From: Eopsaltria australis
Taxonomy: Eukaryota; Chordata; Aves; Passeriformes; Petroicidae
Length of the DNA: 64,000 nucleotides
Assembly: GCA_034509425.1 (NCBI GenBank)
Contig: JAVTVJ010011652.1
Span: 3,197,501-3,261,500 of the forward strand
Reading direction: 5' to 3'
Below the pieces are notes generated by a model. It had not been told where the DNA came from. It did no database searches and saw only the letters and a program-made list of their open reading frames with translations. Shown here piece by piece: positions 36,480 to 48,510 of the stretch; positions within the stretch are counted from its first letter, which is position 1; each line of letters begins with the position of its first letter. Position numbers and translations under genes: made by a program.

Positions 36480-36870
36480 TTCAAGCAAATCAATCTGAAC
36501 TCATCACTGTGCCTACTAATGTTTTTAAATACTGCTTTTAAAGTGGTTTCTTATAATAGCACCTAGATTTCTCTCCTGAAAATATCTTTAGAATTCACAT
36601 CTTATTAGCCACAAGAATTCCAATTACACATCTTCGCTTCTGATTCCTACCAGCTGATTATTAGCATTAGATGATAATAGAGTATTTTCTGCTAATATAT
36701 TTCTTAATAACATCAAACTGCAGAATGCCTTTGTGGTCTAATAATTGAATAACTGTACTGAAGAGAGTACTAAATTACTGGAAAATGTTTTACTCTAAGT
36801 CTTTATTGCAGTTCAAAACCATGGAATATTTAAAATACGCTTACAGTTCAGCTGCATTCATCAGGCAAGT
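36480..36870. promoter_or_regulatory. Candidate AT-rich conserved non-coding element
   Basis: It is packed with TAAT/ATTA cores (CTAATGTTTTTAAATAC, CCAATTACAC, CTGATTATTAGCATTAG, GCTAATATATTTC, GTCTAATAATTG, CTAAATTACTGG) and is repeat-free over about 390 bp. Homeobox-responsive enhancers of this kind are common in vertebrate gene deserts. This is inference from texture. Confidence 0.35.
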
Positions 36871-39800
36871 TTTATTTGCAACCAAAGAAAAATGAGCCCA
36901 AACTGTTTAAAGATCAACACATAATTGAAGTTTCCAAGGAAGAAGGAGGGAGAAGACAGCTACATCCACATGCACACACAGATCATTAAAGTTTTAATAC
37001 TGAGAAGAGAGTGCTGGATTTCTGGGTTTTGTTGCAGATCTCTTAGTGCAGGGAATGATACCCCAAGACATGCATTCCCAACACAAGTCAGTATCAGCTA
37101 TTAATTTGCAGAACACTTTTCTTTCATTTTGAGGACCATTAACAAAAAGCATTAAAGCAAGAAATCAGAAACTGCTCAAAGAACAATGGGCATTGGAGAC
37201 CACTGCCAGCATAAGAGATCATTGTATGTTTATATTGCAAAATTTAACCACTAAAAGAAATTATGAGTAATGGATCCTATGGTGCCAGGGACTCTCTAAA
37301 TTAGCCATTGACTCCTGCAAAAGAGTAAAGCTCTAGGGCTGGGATAGGCACTGCAAGTCACAGCTAAGGAATGATAATGGGAAGCATGAGGTAGCTTGAA
37401 GTTCATCTTCCTCTCATCCTTCCACGCTCATAGAGCCTCCTCTGCTTCTCTCCCCCCTGCTCTCCAAATCTGCACAGGGAAATGTGCACCCACTGATCAA
37501 TCCACATCCCTAGATAAACAGCATCTTGACTGGGAAGAGTTCAAGGTAAACACTTCAGCTAAAGAAGAAAACAAGCCAGGAATGGAGGAAAAGAGTTCAC
37601 CTCTTTATTCGGTATCCTGTGTGGTGCAAATACTCCCAATTAGATGTGTCCATGTAATTTTCACATCAAACATCATGAACTCCATACTCAGCTCCCAAGG
37701 CAACTAATTGCATAGCTCACAGTGGATTTTCCCAAGTTTTTTGAGAACACTGCTGGCACTCTTCAATAAAGCCATTTAACATAACAGGAGGTTAAAGTGA
37801 GACACAAACACTTGCTTTTTTTAATTTACACCTTTCATTTACTTCCACAGAAATGTCAAGAAAGGGCTGAGATATTGTGTGATGTACTGTCATGTATGCT
37901 TCCTTTTAAGAGCTGGGTTAAAAGAAAAGGCTTGGATTAAGAGAATGTAATCAAGATCTATACCTTTAACAAATTTTTAGACAGTCAGAAGAGGGTGCAT
38001 GCTCAAGGGCATTGATCTTAACGTGCCTTCAGAACAAAGAATGAGAGTCCTGTCTTATATATTTACAGACATGAAAACAGGTGGTGGGGAAAATCTGCAA
38101 ATGTAATGACTCTAGATGATCTTTTCCAAAAAATCAGGCAGAACCAGCCTTCACCACAAGGACCAGGCTACTCTAACACCGTGCACATTGCACTGAACAC
38201 TACAGACCTGCCCAGCACAAGGAACTTTTAGCCTTTGTATCATTACACTTATGCAGGAGTAGTAATTTTTTTGATGAATGTCTTTCACAAACCACCAAGT
38301 TACAGAAGATCCTTTTCAGAGCAGGAGTGATATGACCCAGCACAGGGAGAGGTGAAGGCAGTGTTGGATGCACTGAGCTGACATCATTGTGTAGGCTGTC
38401 CTTTCAGCCTTTGGGGCTTCTCCAAGGATGGCATTTACATCCAAACTCAGCAAGCTATTTAAGCATAGGAATGGTCTCCCAGATCTCACCTCCTGCATCA
38501 GAATTACGGTCTCAGCACCTGCTGAGCTATGGGCCTAAATGCAGCTTTCCTGATCAGGGGACCCTGCTCACTCTCCTTTTTCTCCTCACCCTCAAATCCC
38601 ATGTTCCCCAACAGGCAGCTGCTACTCAATATAAAAACCAGAGAGAGCTCTCTCTTAGAAAGTCAACACAACTTTCTTCACTTCCCAAAGACATCTGCAT
38701 CAGGCTGATCAAACACAAGGGAATAATTATTGCCTGTTACCCTCTTCCAAAACTCTGCTAATGGAACTCCTCCATATAAACCACTGAAGGGGGACTCTTC
38801 CTTACAGAGCTAAACTGCCAGATATTCTGTAAATCCAGCAAAAAACAGATATGTTTTAAACATGCAGTGAAGACCCCAGTGAGTTCAGGACAGCCTCCAG
38901 CAGTGCTGCCAAGGCCCTGTGTCACTGCAATTTATTTTAATGTACAAGCACTGTAATTTACAACCGGGCTAGATTTGCACACCCAGAGTGAGGAGAACCC
39001 ACGACTATTATAAAAAAAAAAATAAATAAAGGGTTTTCATTAAAAACACTGTGCAATATACAAAACAATTACTTAAAGGAATAGCAGGGAGGGGGCTCAG
39101 TTTTTCCTCATGCATTTTTAAGACCAGTATGTGAGAAGGAGTAAGGAGACAATAGTGGAGAGGTACATTATAAAACTTCTCTAAAATGAGAAAGACCAGA
39201 AATAAAGTGTGTAGGGGGAAAAAATGCACAGCTTTCAAAAGGAAAATGGACATTTTCTCAGCAAAAGAAACGAAAATTAGTCAAAGTTTACAATGAAACA
39301 AAGTTTTACAAGTTTACAATATTTTCCAAAGTTACAATGAGACCTACTCAGGTGTCAAGTTTATCTCCTCCAGTTTGTGACCAGCAAGACGACATTACAG
39401 TAACTGTCTCCTGACATCCCTTTAGCCAAGAGCCTCCCAGATCCCCTACTTTGCCACCTGAAATATTGCCAAAATAAGATCCATGAGGGAAAACAGAGGA
39501 AGCCAAAACAGCACTGACACTGTTTGGCAGAAGTGCATCCCACAGCTGTTCACAATATTTAATAAACAGGAGAGGCAAGTCTAGTGTTTAAATTACCAAA
39601 GTAAGTTTATACTGAATAATACGAGCTCCTATTGACAGCACATGGTAACCAAGTTGGTTCAGAGCCTCTACTGATGGCCACCACACCCCAAGGGTTTCCT
39701 CAGAGGGACTGAATTCATACACTGAGTGACACAGACACAGCTGGGACAGGGAAAAAGTATGAAGTGCAAAGGCAGGTTCATGCTTCAGTGGGGGTGTCAG

Positions 39801-42800
39801 TCTTGCACTCACTGGCATGGCATTGTACTAAAGCAGGGCAAGGAGGCTGGGGCTTCAGCCATGCCCAAGGAGGAAGAAGGGAAAAGCCTACAAGGTCAGC
39901 CACTATATTGGCAGATGGAAAAATTCCCACTTCCAATATGAGCTGGGCATGCTGAGTTGCTGCAGACCTGCTGAGAAAAGCACATCTCCTTGCCCATAGT
40001 GGTGTGAAAGAAACCCTCAGCAGAAGGAGGGTGGCAGCCCAACCTCCCTGCGAAGGGTGTGAGCAGACTGCAGCCACTATCTCTGCCTGTGGGTTGCAGT
40101 AGAGACAACACATTCATTTTCCTGTGCTTTGCCAGGGCACTCCCTCTTCCCCCCTACCACTCCACACAAGACCATTAGCACCGTAAATTAAGTGTGATGT
40201 GTAAGTAGTTTCGTTCACCCTTCAGGAGATATGGGCCAAACCAAGGCGCACTGCTGTCGAGGATCCTGCTGCCTCAGTCAAACTCTGATCATTTTATTTC
40301 TGGTGTCATTACCCAAAGAAACTGCCTATTTAACAGTGCTGTAACAGAGACCAGACACTTGGAAATTTAGCACAACACATGAAACACTGTCTTACAGCAT
40401 GGTAATTTAAAAAATGAACAGAAAATTGGCTTGGCTAAGAACACCATCATATGGCTAAAATGCACAGGCTAAGCACATGTTAGGTATTGTACAGCATATC
40501 CTCATGGGTATCCCAAAGCTTGGGGCTAGGATAGCTTAGATTCAAGTATTTTGGAAATACCATTATCTGAATAGAGTTTGGAGCCAAAATTATAAAGGAA
40601 ATCGCTGCTGCCATTCAGCAGCAGAAAATTATCATACCTCTTTGAGATCTCCAATAGATTAGAACACCTATTTCTTGTTTGAACAAGAAATTGCAGGCTT
40701 ATAAATACTAATAACCCATGCCCCTCTTCAGAGTGAGACAGTGTCAGACAGGGAGAGCTACAGGACAGCCCACACCTGGTACTCTCAAGATCCTGGTTTT
40801 GCTGTCCCTCTCTGAACATTGTCAGGTCATTAACTTTTTAAAGTGTTTTAAATTATATACTTTTACATGCTGAAAAAGAAATTCCCAAATGAGATAGATG
40901 AGATAGGCTGGGGGCAAGGGGAGTAGAAGAATAGTTTGGCCCAGCCCAGACTATCTCCCCACAGTTCCTACTGAGAACAACTCAGGAAGAGGGATGAAAG
41001 CACAGGGACAGAGTCAGGAGGGCTGGCAGGAGAGCAAGAGACAATGACAGCCTCAACTGCAGAAAGAAGAAATGGCTGTTGGAAAGAGAAGGAGAGCTGA
41101 GAGCATAAGCTAAAATGAATATTCCCTACAGGAGGAGAAAAGAGAGGATTTCATGCTTCTGAGCACTTCCTTATGGTGAGAGGGGAAGATACAAGTTTAA
41201 CGAAGACAGTAGGTGCACAGAAATTGATGAGCTAAGCACAATACATAAACCAAAGGCAAAAAGGCATGTTTTGCTCCAACGCTATGCATTTTACTTCTTC
41301 CCTTGTGTCCACTCAACTTGTCAGAGGCAGCCCCAGTACTGCTCATCAGTCTTACTTCTTTCATTTGTTTCAGTTGTGGACAGGCTGTGCAGAAAATGGT
41401 GCCTTTTTTGTCCCACAACCTGCACAGATCAAGTTCTTCGGAGAAACCCAGTGGAACACCTAGCAAGAACACAAGGCTGGCTAACAAAAGAAAAGCTGAG
41501 GCTGATAAAATCAAGTCTCACAGGAGCTTGTTCCAGGTGGCTGTGTGAGGGAGGAAACTGTTTCTTTAAACAATGGGCTGCCTGCCACCCTCAGAATTTG
41601 CATTAAACACATCCATGAGTCAGGCGGTGAAGTGGTGCAACATCACTGGTCAGGGACCAGCTCCGTGCATTCGACCAAGAAAAAATGGATTGGAATCAAG
41701 AACTCTAATGCCACCAGAAGGATTTCCCTAGCTAGAAGCAAACAGCAGAGAGGGCTGGGTACCACCCAGCAGAGCTGCTGCCTTCCATGTGAATCTTGTC
41801 AGGGGACTCCAGAACTCTTCATTTTCTGGCAGTGCTTCTGTGCTTGCTCAGGATTTTCCAGGATGCATCAGTTCCCCTTGGTTACTTTCAATATTTCAGA
41901 AGCCATAAGGCACTGGCAGATAAAACAGCCCATGTTGTCACCACCCTGGGGTGAAGTATTATTTGCCTTGGCCCTCTTCTCTGCTTGGGAGAGGTAGATA
42001 TTTGGTGGAAATTTCGTCACCAGCTTCTGCAGGACAACTGAATTTGAGAGGCACCAATCCTAGCATTCAAATGCAGCTCCCCTGACAAGCAGTAGGGACA
42101 CACAGCAGCCACTCTTAACGTTTCCCATTTTCTGATGGAAGACAGGGAGAAGGTCAGCCCATCAACAACAGGCTTTTCTGTAATTATCTTTACCTCCCCT
42201 ATTACAACTTGCTTAGGGACAGGCCACCCATGGCCATAAGTCAACAGATGACAAGCTGGAGGCCCCTGGCCTGGAGTCTCATTTCCCTCCATCGCTGAGC
42301 AACAAACACAGGTGAAGTGTGACCCTGAACCAGAGCATGAAGAGATGTTTTGATACTGATGGATACTCAGCTGAACGTGAGGCTGTGTTTCTGCAGGCTG
42401 CCTTTAGCAGCTTGCCTTTGTTGCATTAAAGGAGAACAAACCCCACAGTGAGCTCAAAGCTCATTTCCTTGGTTGACTGTAAATTCCAGAGGCCAGATTT
42501 GGTTGTCAGTTGCATAAAACACAAAAACAACTATTTCAACAGAATTACTCCACATGCCTGGCCCTTAGTCTCAATCAGTAATAGGGCAGATGCTGGCAAG
42601 ATAAAGAGGCCATCTATGCTATCATTAATGAAGTTTCAGGTAAAACATGATGCAATGTTATTTCAAAATACTGACATATTGCTACAGGTATTTGGTGCTC
42701 TTCCCTTAATTACAATTGCTGGAGAGCACTTTTTTCTCTCCAACGTCTGCTTGCCTGAAACCTAATGGCTGTGTTAGAAAGCCTGCAGCTGGATGGGCTA

Positions 42801-45269
42801 TTTTTCTTTACTCATCTCTGTTATTAGTGTGCAAAACTTACAGAAAGGAGAATGGATTCTTTTTTGGATAGACAGAGTAAAGACCCTCTACAAAGAATTA
42901 CAGAAGAAATAACAGGGAATCTCATCTGCTAATCCATCTGTTGCACAAACTCAGCCTCTATTAAACAAAAATTGTGTTAAAGCAATTTACCCACGTCCAC
43001 CCTCACCCCTGGACTTCTTTGCAGTACTTTTGTAAAATAAGCTCCCTCATTACCAATGGAACCACAGTTGTCAAAGAAGCCAGTTGTTAAACAACACTTT
43101 GCAGTGATGCCATTAAAGCTTCCGGATAAAAGCTACTAACAAGAGCAAAACAACTGTCTGGCATTTCCATCCAAGATGCTTTCCAAAGTTCCCTAGGTCA
43201 TGTTTCAAGAAGGTCTTGCCTATTAGGGCACATGGCACAGCAGACACAGGAGATAACGTTGCTCACAACCTGCCAACCCCCCAGCTAAGGCAGAATAGAG
43301 ATTCTCCACCTTCCATGCTATTACCTGGTTTGCAATGAAGCAGCAAGCTGACAGCTCCCCAGAGATCCCCACCACAACCCACAGCCATGAAGGGTGTAAG
43401 AACAGCGGATCCACCAGAACATTCATATCTCACACAGGCTTAGAACAGAAATGAGAGTAAAAAAATAATTGCCATGAGATACAAAATGGGACTTGTACCA
43501 TTTGTGCCATTTCACCATTCCTCCTGAACTTGATAATTACTGGTACAAAACCCCAAAAGTTAAAGTACTTTGTTAAAAATTTAACAAGACTTACAGTCCA
43601 TGCAAGGGCTTTTGTTATGCAAGAGTAGTGTCAGACTGATCACAACATACTACAATTCTGGACATTAAAACATTTAGTTCCAACCAGCATTTTCACAAAT
43701 CTTAGTTCTTTCATATAAATAAAAGTTATTTAAGGTTCTCATGTGAGAATGATTGGTCCATACTCATGGGCAGGACTTCTCATAAACCCCAAATGGTGAG
43801 GTACCACATGCAAGCAGCATGATATGGGCCTGTTACTGCTACAATCTCCTGATAACAAAACTAGACCGTGATTCTCTGCATGGCTACCCTGATAAAACAT
43901 TAAATAAATATAGAGAATATAGAGTTGCTAGGACATGTGCAGAAAAGAGTTAAATAAAGATTGACTGAAAGAGCATGAAACAAACTGGAACTAGACAACT
44001 TGACCCCAGTATCTACTAATGCACTGGTACTGGGTTGAAGAGGAGTTATCCAATTACTGTTTGTCTAAATATTACGACTACTCAAACTTAAGAAAATAAT
44101 TTGCTTACTGTTCTTTTCCATTTTCACTCTAATTTGAAACACCAACTTAGTTAAAAAACAATCCCTCCAAAGGAGAATAATGGTGGGAACTGTTGTACTA
44201 TCTGATTTTAAACAGGCACACTCCTCAGTGTATCTCTCCAATTTCCTAATAAGGACTTTGCAACACCAGAAATTCCAGTTCCTTCAGGGAATCTATCTTA
44301 GATTTTTATATTGAAACTCACACACACAGTGAAAAGACCTGGGGGTACAGCAACTGCATGCAGAGTTTCATATTGATGATCCCTTAGAGACAGGCCCTTT
44401 GGTAGCTACACACAGCAGGGGCATCAGACACCGATGGAAGTTCAACTCCTGCAAAACTCTGGGACTACATTTACCACAATGGTTTTACCAGCTCCATTTT
44501 AAACACTTTGAGGCCAGAACCAAAACTCTTTCCTCTAGTAGTCTGCATGGCAAATTAGAGGTGACCACAAAAATGAAACCTTGTAATACGCCAGAGACCA
44601 TGTGGGATTGTGGGATCTATTGTCTACAGACCCTATTGGAAAATGGATGAGCTGGTTTTGTGGTGGAAACCCCCTTTCCTCCAAGAGTGCCAGATTTTTC
44701 AAATCATGCAGTGACATTTGCATTCCCACCACTCCAGCCAACTAGCTTGAGCTGACTGCTGCCTCTTCAGTACATGGTGTCTACTTTCACATGAGTGGTG
44801 ATTCTACTTCGAACAGTTTGGAGCAGATATGAAGGCTAAAGAAAGAATCCAATTTCTTGGCTTCCTTAAGAAGTTACCCTTAGTTTAAGGAGTTAGCTAA
44901 GAATCCTCACATGTTATTTCATTGAGTCTCTCCCTGTTCCTTGTACACCCTAGAGGATTAATCATGTTTGAATCCGGTTTGCTCCCCTCCATTTCACTCT
45001 GCATGAACTTCCAGTATAAACCTGAAAATCATTCATAACTCCATCCCTCCTCAAGCACTGGTCACTCTTCCATCCCCTCAGCCCTGCTCCCTGAGGTGTA
45101 ACTTAAATCATCACTTCTCATGCTTTATCCATGAGAACATCTTTGCTAAATACAGCGCACAAAGCCTCTGTGAAGACCTGGGTGCTCTCTGTTGACTGTA
45201 AGGAATCAGACAGTTAACGAGCCAGTCTTACACACACCTGCTATTAGCAAACACTGACAAATAACCCAC
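36871..45269. other. Non-coding stretch, mostly unremarkable
   Basis: No exon is supported. The frame at 41271-41606 and the 150-codon frame at 41545-41997 show no domain. A pyrimidine tract plus AG near 41372 is followed by no convincing exon. AT-rich sequence with an AATAAATAAAG word lies at 39010-39310. No other repeats were noticed. Confidence 0.4.
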
Positions 45270-45810
45270 CTATCTTCTCCAAAAATAATTATATAGCATG
45301 TGTATTGCCCACGTAAGTTAACTGACAGAACTGACAGTGTATTACTGCCCTAGTCTACAAGGACCTTTACACTCTGCCAGTCTCATCGAGTCACCAGCTC
45401 CAGGAAAGCTCAGACGCTCGTGAGGCACCATAAAGCTCAGGTAGGGAGACCAGTCTGGGTCACGGACATTGTAAATGGCATCAGCATACTGCTACACCCG
45501 GCGTAATTAGCGAGACAAATTAGCCTAGATGCCACACCAGAGTGAGCAACGTAATTCTGCATTGGCTTGCACTGAACTGTGACGTTCAGCACACGGGAGG
45601 CCAAACTCCGCTGGTCCTTTGTGTTGCTTCTCATCCTCTCTCATGCTCTCCTCCCATCAAACCCAGAGGATCCATAATAAAGCGAGGAAAAGCCATCACA
45701 AATATTCGGCTTGACATTCTGCATAATACAGGCACTGGCTATTTTTGTGCAAGGCCAAATTAAGCCCAATCTAATGCAGCGTTACTAATGTTTTGGAGCA
45801 GGGAACACAT
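45270..45810. promoter_or_regulatory. Candidate conserved non-coding element cluster
   Basis: A repeat-free run of mixed AT cores and CpGs: AAATAATTATATAGC, CCCACGTAAGTTAAC, CATCGAGTCACC, CAGACGCTCGTGAGG, ACCCGGCGTAATTAGCGAG, ACAAATTAGCC, GCAACGTAATTC, AAATATTCGGC, CAAATTAAGCCC, ATGCAGCGTTACTAATG. Together these make it one of the densest enhancer-like stretches in the window. No open frame of interest. Confidence 0.45.
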
Positions 45811-45952
45811 ACTTGTGCAGGGTCAGCCAGTGCCTGGCCAAAGCCAGGGCGCCTGTGACCTGCCCACAGCGGGCACGAGAGCAAGGCAAGTTATAGGGCA
45901 ATATTTACATCCAGACACAGATCTCCTTACACGCACATAGGGGTGGCACATC

Positions 45953-45968
45953 CGCGCGCGCATGTGCG
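45953..45968. repeat. 16-bp alternating CG-rich tract (Z-DNA-prone)
   Basis: CGCGCGCGCATGTGCG is strictly alternating pyrimidine-purine with eight consecutive C/G bases at the start. Such tracts are among the most Z-DNA-prone sequences; CpG runs like this are rare in methylated vertebrate DNA. Confidence 0.7.
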
Positions 45969-46019
45969 GCAGCCAGGTTATCTGACCTCACACAGATACT
46001 ATCTGCAATTCAGGACAGA

Positions 46020-46340
46020 ACACAAGAATTTATTTTGACTCAATGCTAGCAGAGAATGCTTTTCGCCGGAACAGCTCACTATATTGTATGATAACTGAAT
46101 GAAGCTAATTTTCAGCAGATTCTATCTAACAGCTCTTAACTGGTAGAAATAGTTCAAGGTCTTCAAAGTATACAGTGTTGCATAGCCCCCGACTCACACA
46201 TTCTGCTAATAACTGCCAGACAATTGCATTGAATTTATTCAAAAACCATTAACTGCAGAAATTCATATTCTTCAATTCTGCCTCAAACACATACTATATT
46301 ACACTTACATTAAGGTTAATGTGCAATGCCAGTTCTTTAA
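46020..46340. promoter_or_regulatory. Candidate conserved non-coding element
   Basis: AATTTATTTTGACTC, CTTTTCGCCGGAACAGC, AAGCTAATTTTCAGC and TTAAGGTTAATGTGC occur in repeat-free sequence, close to the neighbouring candidate cluster. Texture only. Confidence 0.35.
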
Positions 46341-47799
46341 CAAAGGAACTGCAAATATTTGAAGTTACAGCATCTCTTACTAAGGTGTCTGTTTTAAAAG
46401 TTTATTGTTTCTCTCTCACAATTCCCCTTTCATCCCTGCCCCTGCCAGGAGAGTTGGGCTGAAAAAATGGTGAGAATATTAGAGCAAATACAGGCGCATA
46501 TTTGAGACATTCTTTGTACAGTGTGCATATGCTACCAGCATTACAAGGATTTCTCTTTCATCTGTTCCTTCAGACATGAGCCTCCAAAATACTTAAAAAC
46601 TGCTTCATAAATATCCTTCGAAAAACCATCATCACATCTTCAGAGCGCTGGTGCGTTAAACGCTTGCCACCAAAAAACGATGTCAAAATTTGGGAAGAGC
46701 TAGAGGTGGAAGCTGAGGAGCAGAAGTAGCAAGAACAGAGGAATGTTTAAACAAGAGAGCCTCAGTGAGAGGCTGAGACATGGTGTACTTTTTATAAAGA
46801 AATAACACACACGTCCCATTCATGTTACAAAAAATGTTACAGGTAGGCAAGCTTCTGTAATTTATCTAATGCTCTTATATTCATGTTTCCTTAGGTTTCA
46901 TGCAATTTATTAAGTTTTCAGCCTTGCCCGCAGCAAAAAGGATAAACAAAAGCAGATGTGAAACTCCCTTTTTTAAGGGCCCACCAACCTCCTGCAAAGC
47001 CTGTAAGCAGCTGGGGAGGCCTGAGCGCCGTCAGCTCCGCATGGCCAGTCCAGCCGCCCTCCCCAGGCTGAGCCCAAAGCTGGTACACCCTGACCCACGG
47101 CAGGTCTGGCCTCTTTAGAAAGAGGCTGTTCCTCTCCGTTCTGTAAGATTTTGGTTGGAAATGTGTTTTGTTGGCCAAAGGTCAAGTAAACCACAAGAAC
47201 AAAGCAGCCTAAAGGAAAAAGAGGACCAGGACAACAAGAGTGACACACATCCCTGGCTGGTCACAGGGGACAGAGGACTTCATGAACATTTACACAAACG
47301 AAAGGCAGAGCCATGGAGTTTGCTATTGCTCAGCAGGGAATAACCAAGATATTACACCTTCACTGCGCCTACACTAAAAGGCTCTCAGTGACATCAAAAA
47401 AGTAGAAGCCTCATGAAATTTGTGTGTAAGACTTCACCACCCCCAGTCACAGAAGAGAAGGCACCAGGTCAAGGCAGAGGAGATGCTGGAAGAGCACAGA
47501 GCATTACAAATCTATATTTAGAAGACTGGTGCCCCCATGCTGTGCTGGTATCACACACAGGATTCATGTGTGCAGCAGAACATGGTCCAGGACATCACCT
47601 GGGCCTGTGCACCATGCCAGCCAGGCTAAAGTCAGCTCCTGTCTGCAACATGATGTGTTGGATTTGCTTTTGGTCAGCTCTGGAAGCACTGGAGGAAATC
47701 CCTGAGTCTCTGCTCCCATCTACCCAGGCACACCTATAATTAAAGGTCATGGGGAGAATGGATGTGGAAGACCATGATACTTCCCACCATTACATATAT

Positions 47800-47960
47800 T
47801 CCTTTCATATGGTTGCAGCTCTATTTCTGGTGATGGAAGCGATCAAATAAGCACAGTTATTCCATAATCTTGATTTTAACCGAGGGGCTGTCTCTAACCT
47901 AATAATCTTGCATTTTTAATGACCATAAATTTCAACTAAAAACCAACAGGCTGCAGGCTC
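47800..47960. promoter_or_regulatory. Candidate conserved non-coding element
   Basis: GGAAGCGATCAAATAAGC, TTTTAACCGAGGGGC, CCTAATAATCTTGC and TTTTTAATGACCATAAATT lie in a compact, repeat-free 160 bp. Texture only. Confidence 0.35.
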
Positions 47961-48169
47961 ACTCCCTCCTATAATCCATTGTCTCAAAGAAAAGGATTCA
48001 GTCTTTTCCTATTCTGTACAAACCAAGAAAGCCTCTGAAACCACTTACACACAAACATGCACTTGAGCAGTTGTTTCTCAAACATTAACAGCCTCCAGAT
48101 TAAAAGTCTTGTAAGACAAAACAAGGCAAGAAGGGGGAGAATCCCAGCTCAGAAGGTGCAGCTGAAAAA

Positions 48170-48510
48170 TTAGCAGACAGCTTTGCAAGAGGCAGGGCAA
48201 ATCTGCCGCACTAACGCGGCGCTAGCGAGCACGCACATAATAAATTGGGGATTCCCCGTGTCAGGGCCGGCTCCGAGCGTGAATTGCAGAGTTCCAGGGA
48301 GGATCAATAACTGTCAGAAGGAGAAGAAAGTGAGCACTAAATTCGCTCGCCTTTCATCTTCAACAAATGGAACAGAAAATCTGATGGATGACAGAACCTT
48401 TCGTTTCTATAGCGTTCTTGTTGAACTAAAGACTAGTGACATTGAGATGATTTTCGACATGTGCTTCTGTAGATCCAGGAGCAATTATAAAAATAAAAAT
48501 AAAAGAATTT
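48170..48510. promoter_or_regulatory. Candidate conserved non-coding element, CpG-retaining
   Basis: TCTGCCGCACTAACGCGGCG, CTAGCGAGCACGCAC, CCCCGTGTC, GGCCGGCTCCGAGCGTG, AATTCGCTCGCC, CTTTCGTTTCTATAGCG and TTTTCGAC give roughly a dozen CpGs in 300 bp of otherwise AT-mixed DNA. The 154-codon frame at 48183-48647 covers it. With no domain and no start context I treat that frame as chance, although undecayed DNA would keep frames open longer. Confidence 0.4.

Noticed and set aside
41545..41997. 150-codon open frame, plus strand, just after splice-acceptor-like sequence near 41372
   Set aside because: Several overlapping frames in both directions, no domain and no matching donor; chance is more likely.
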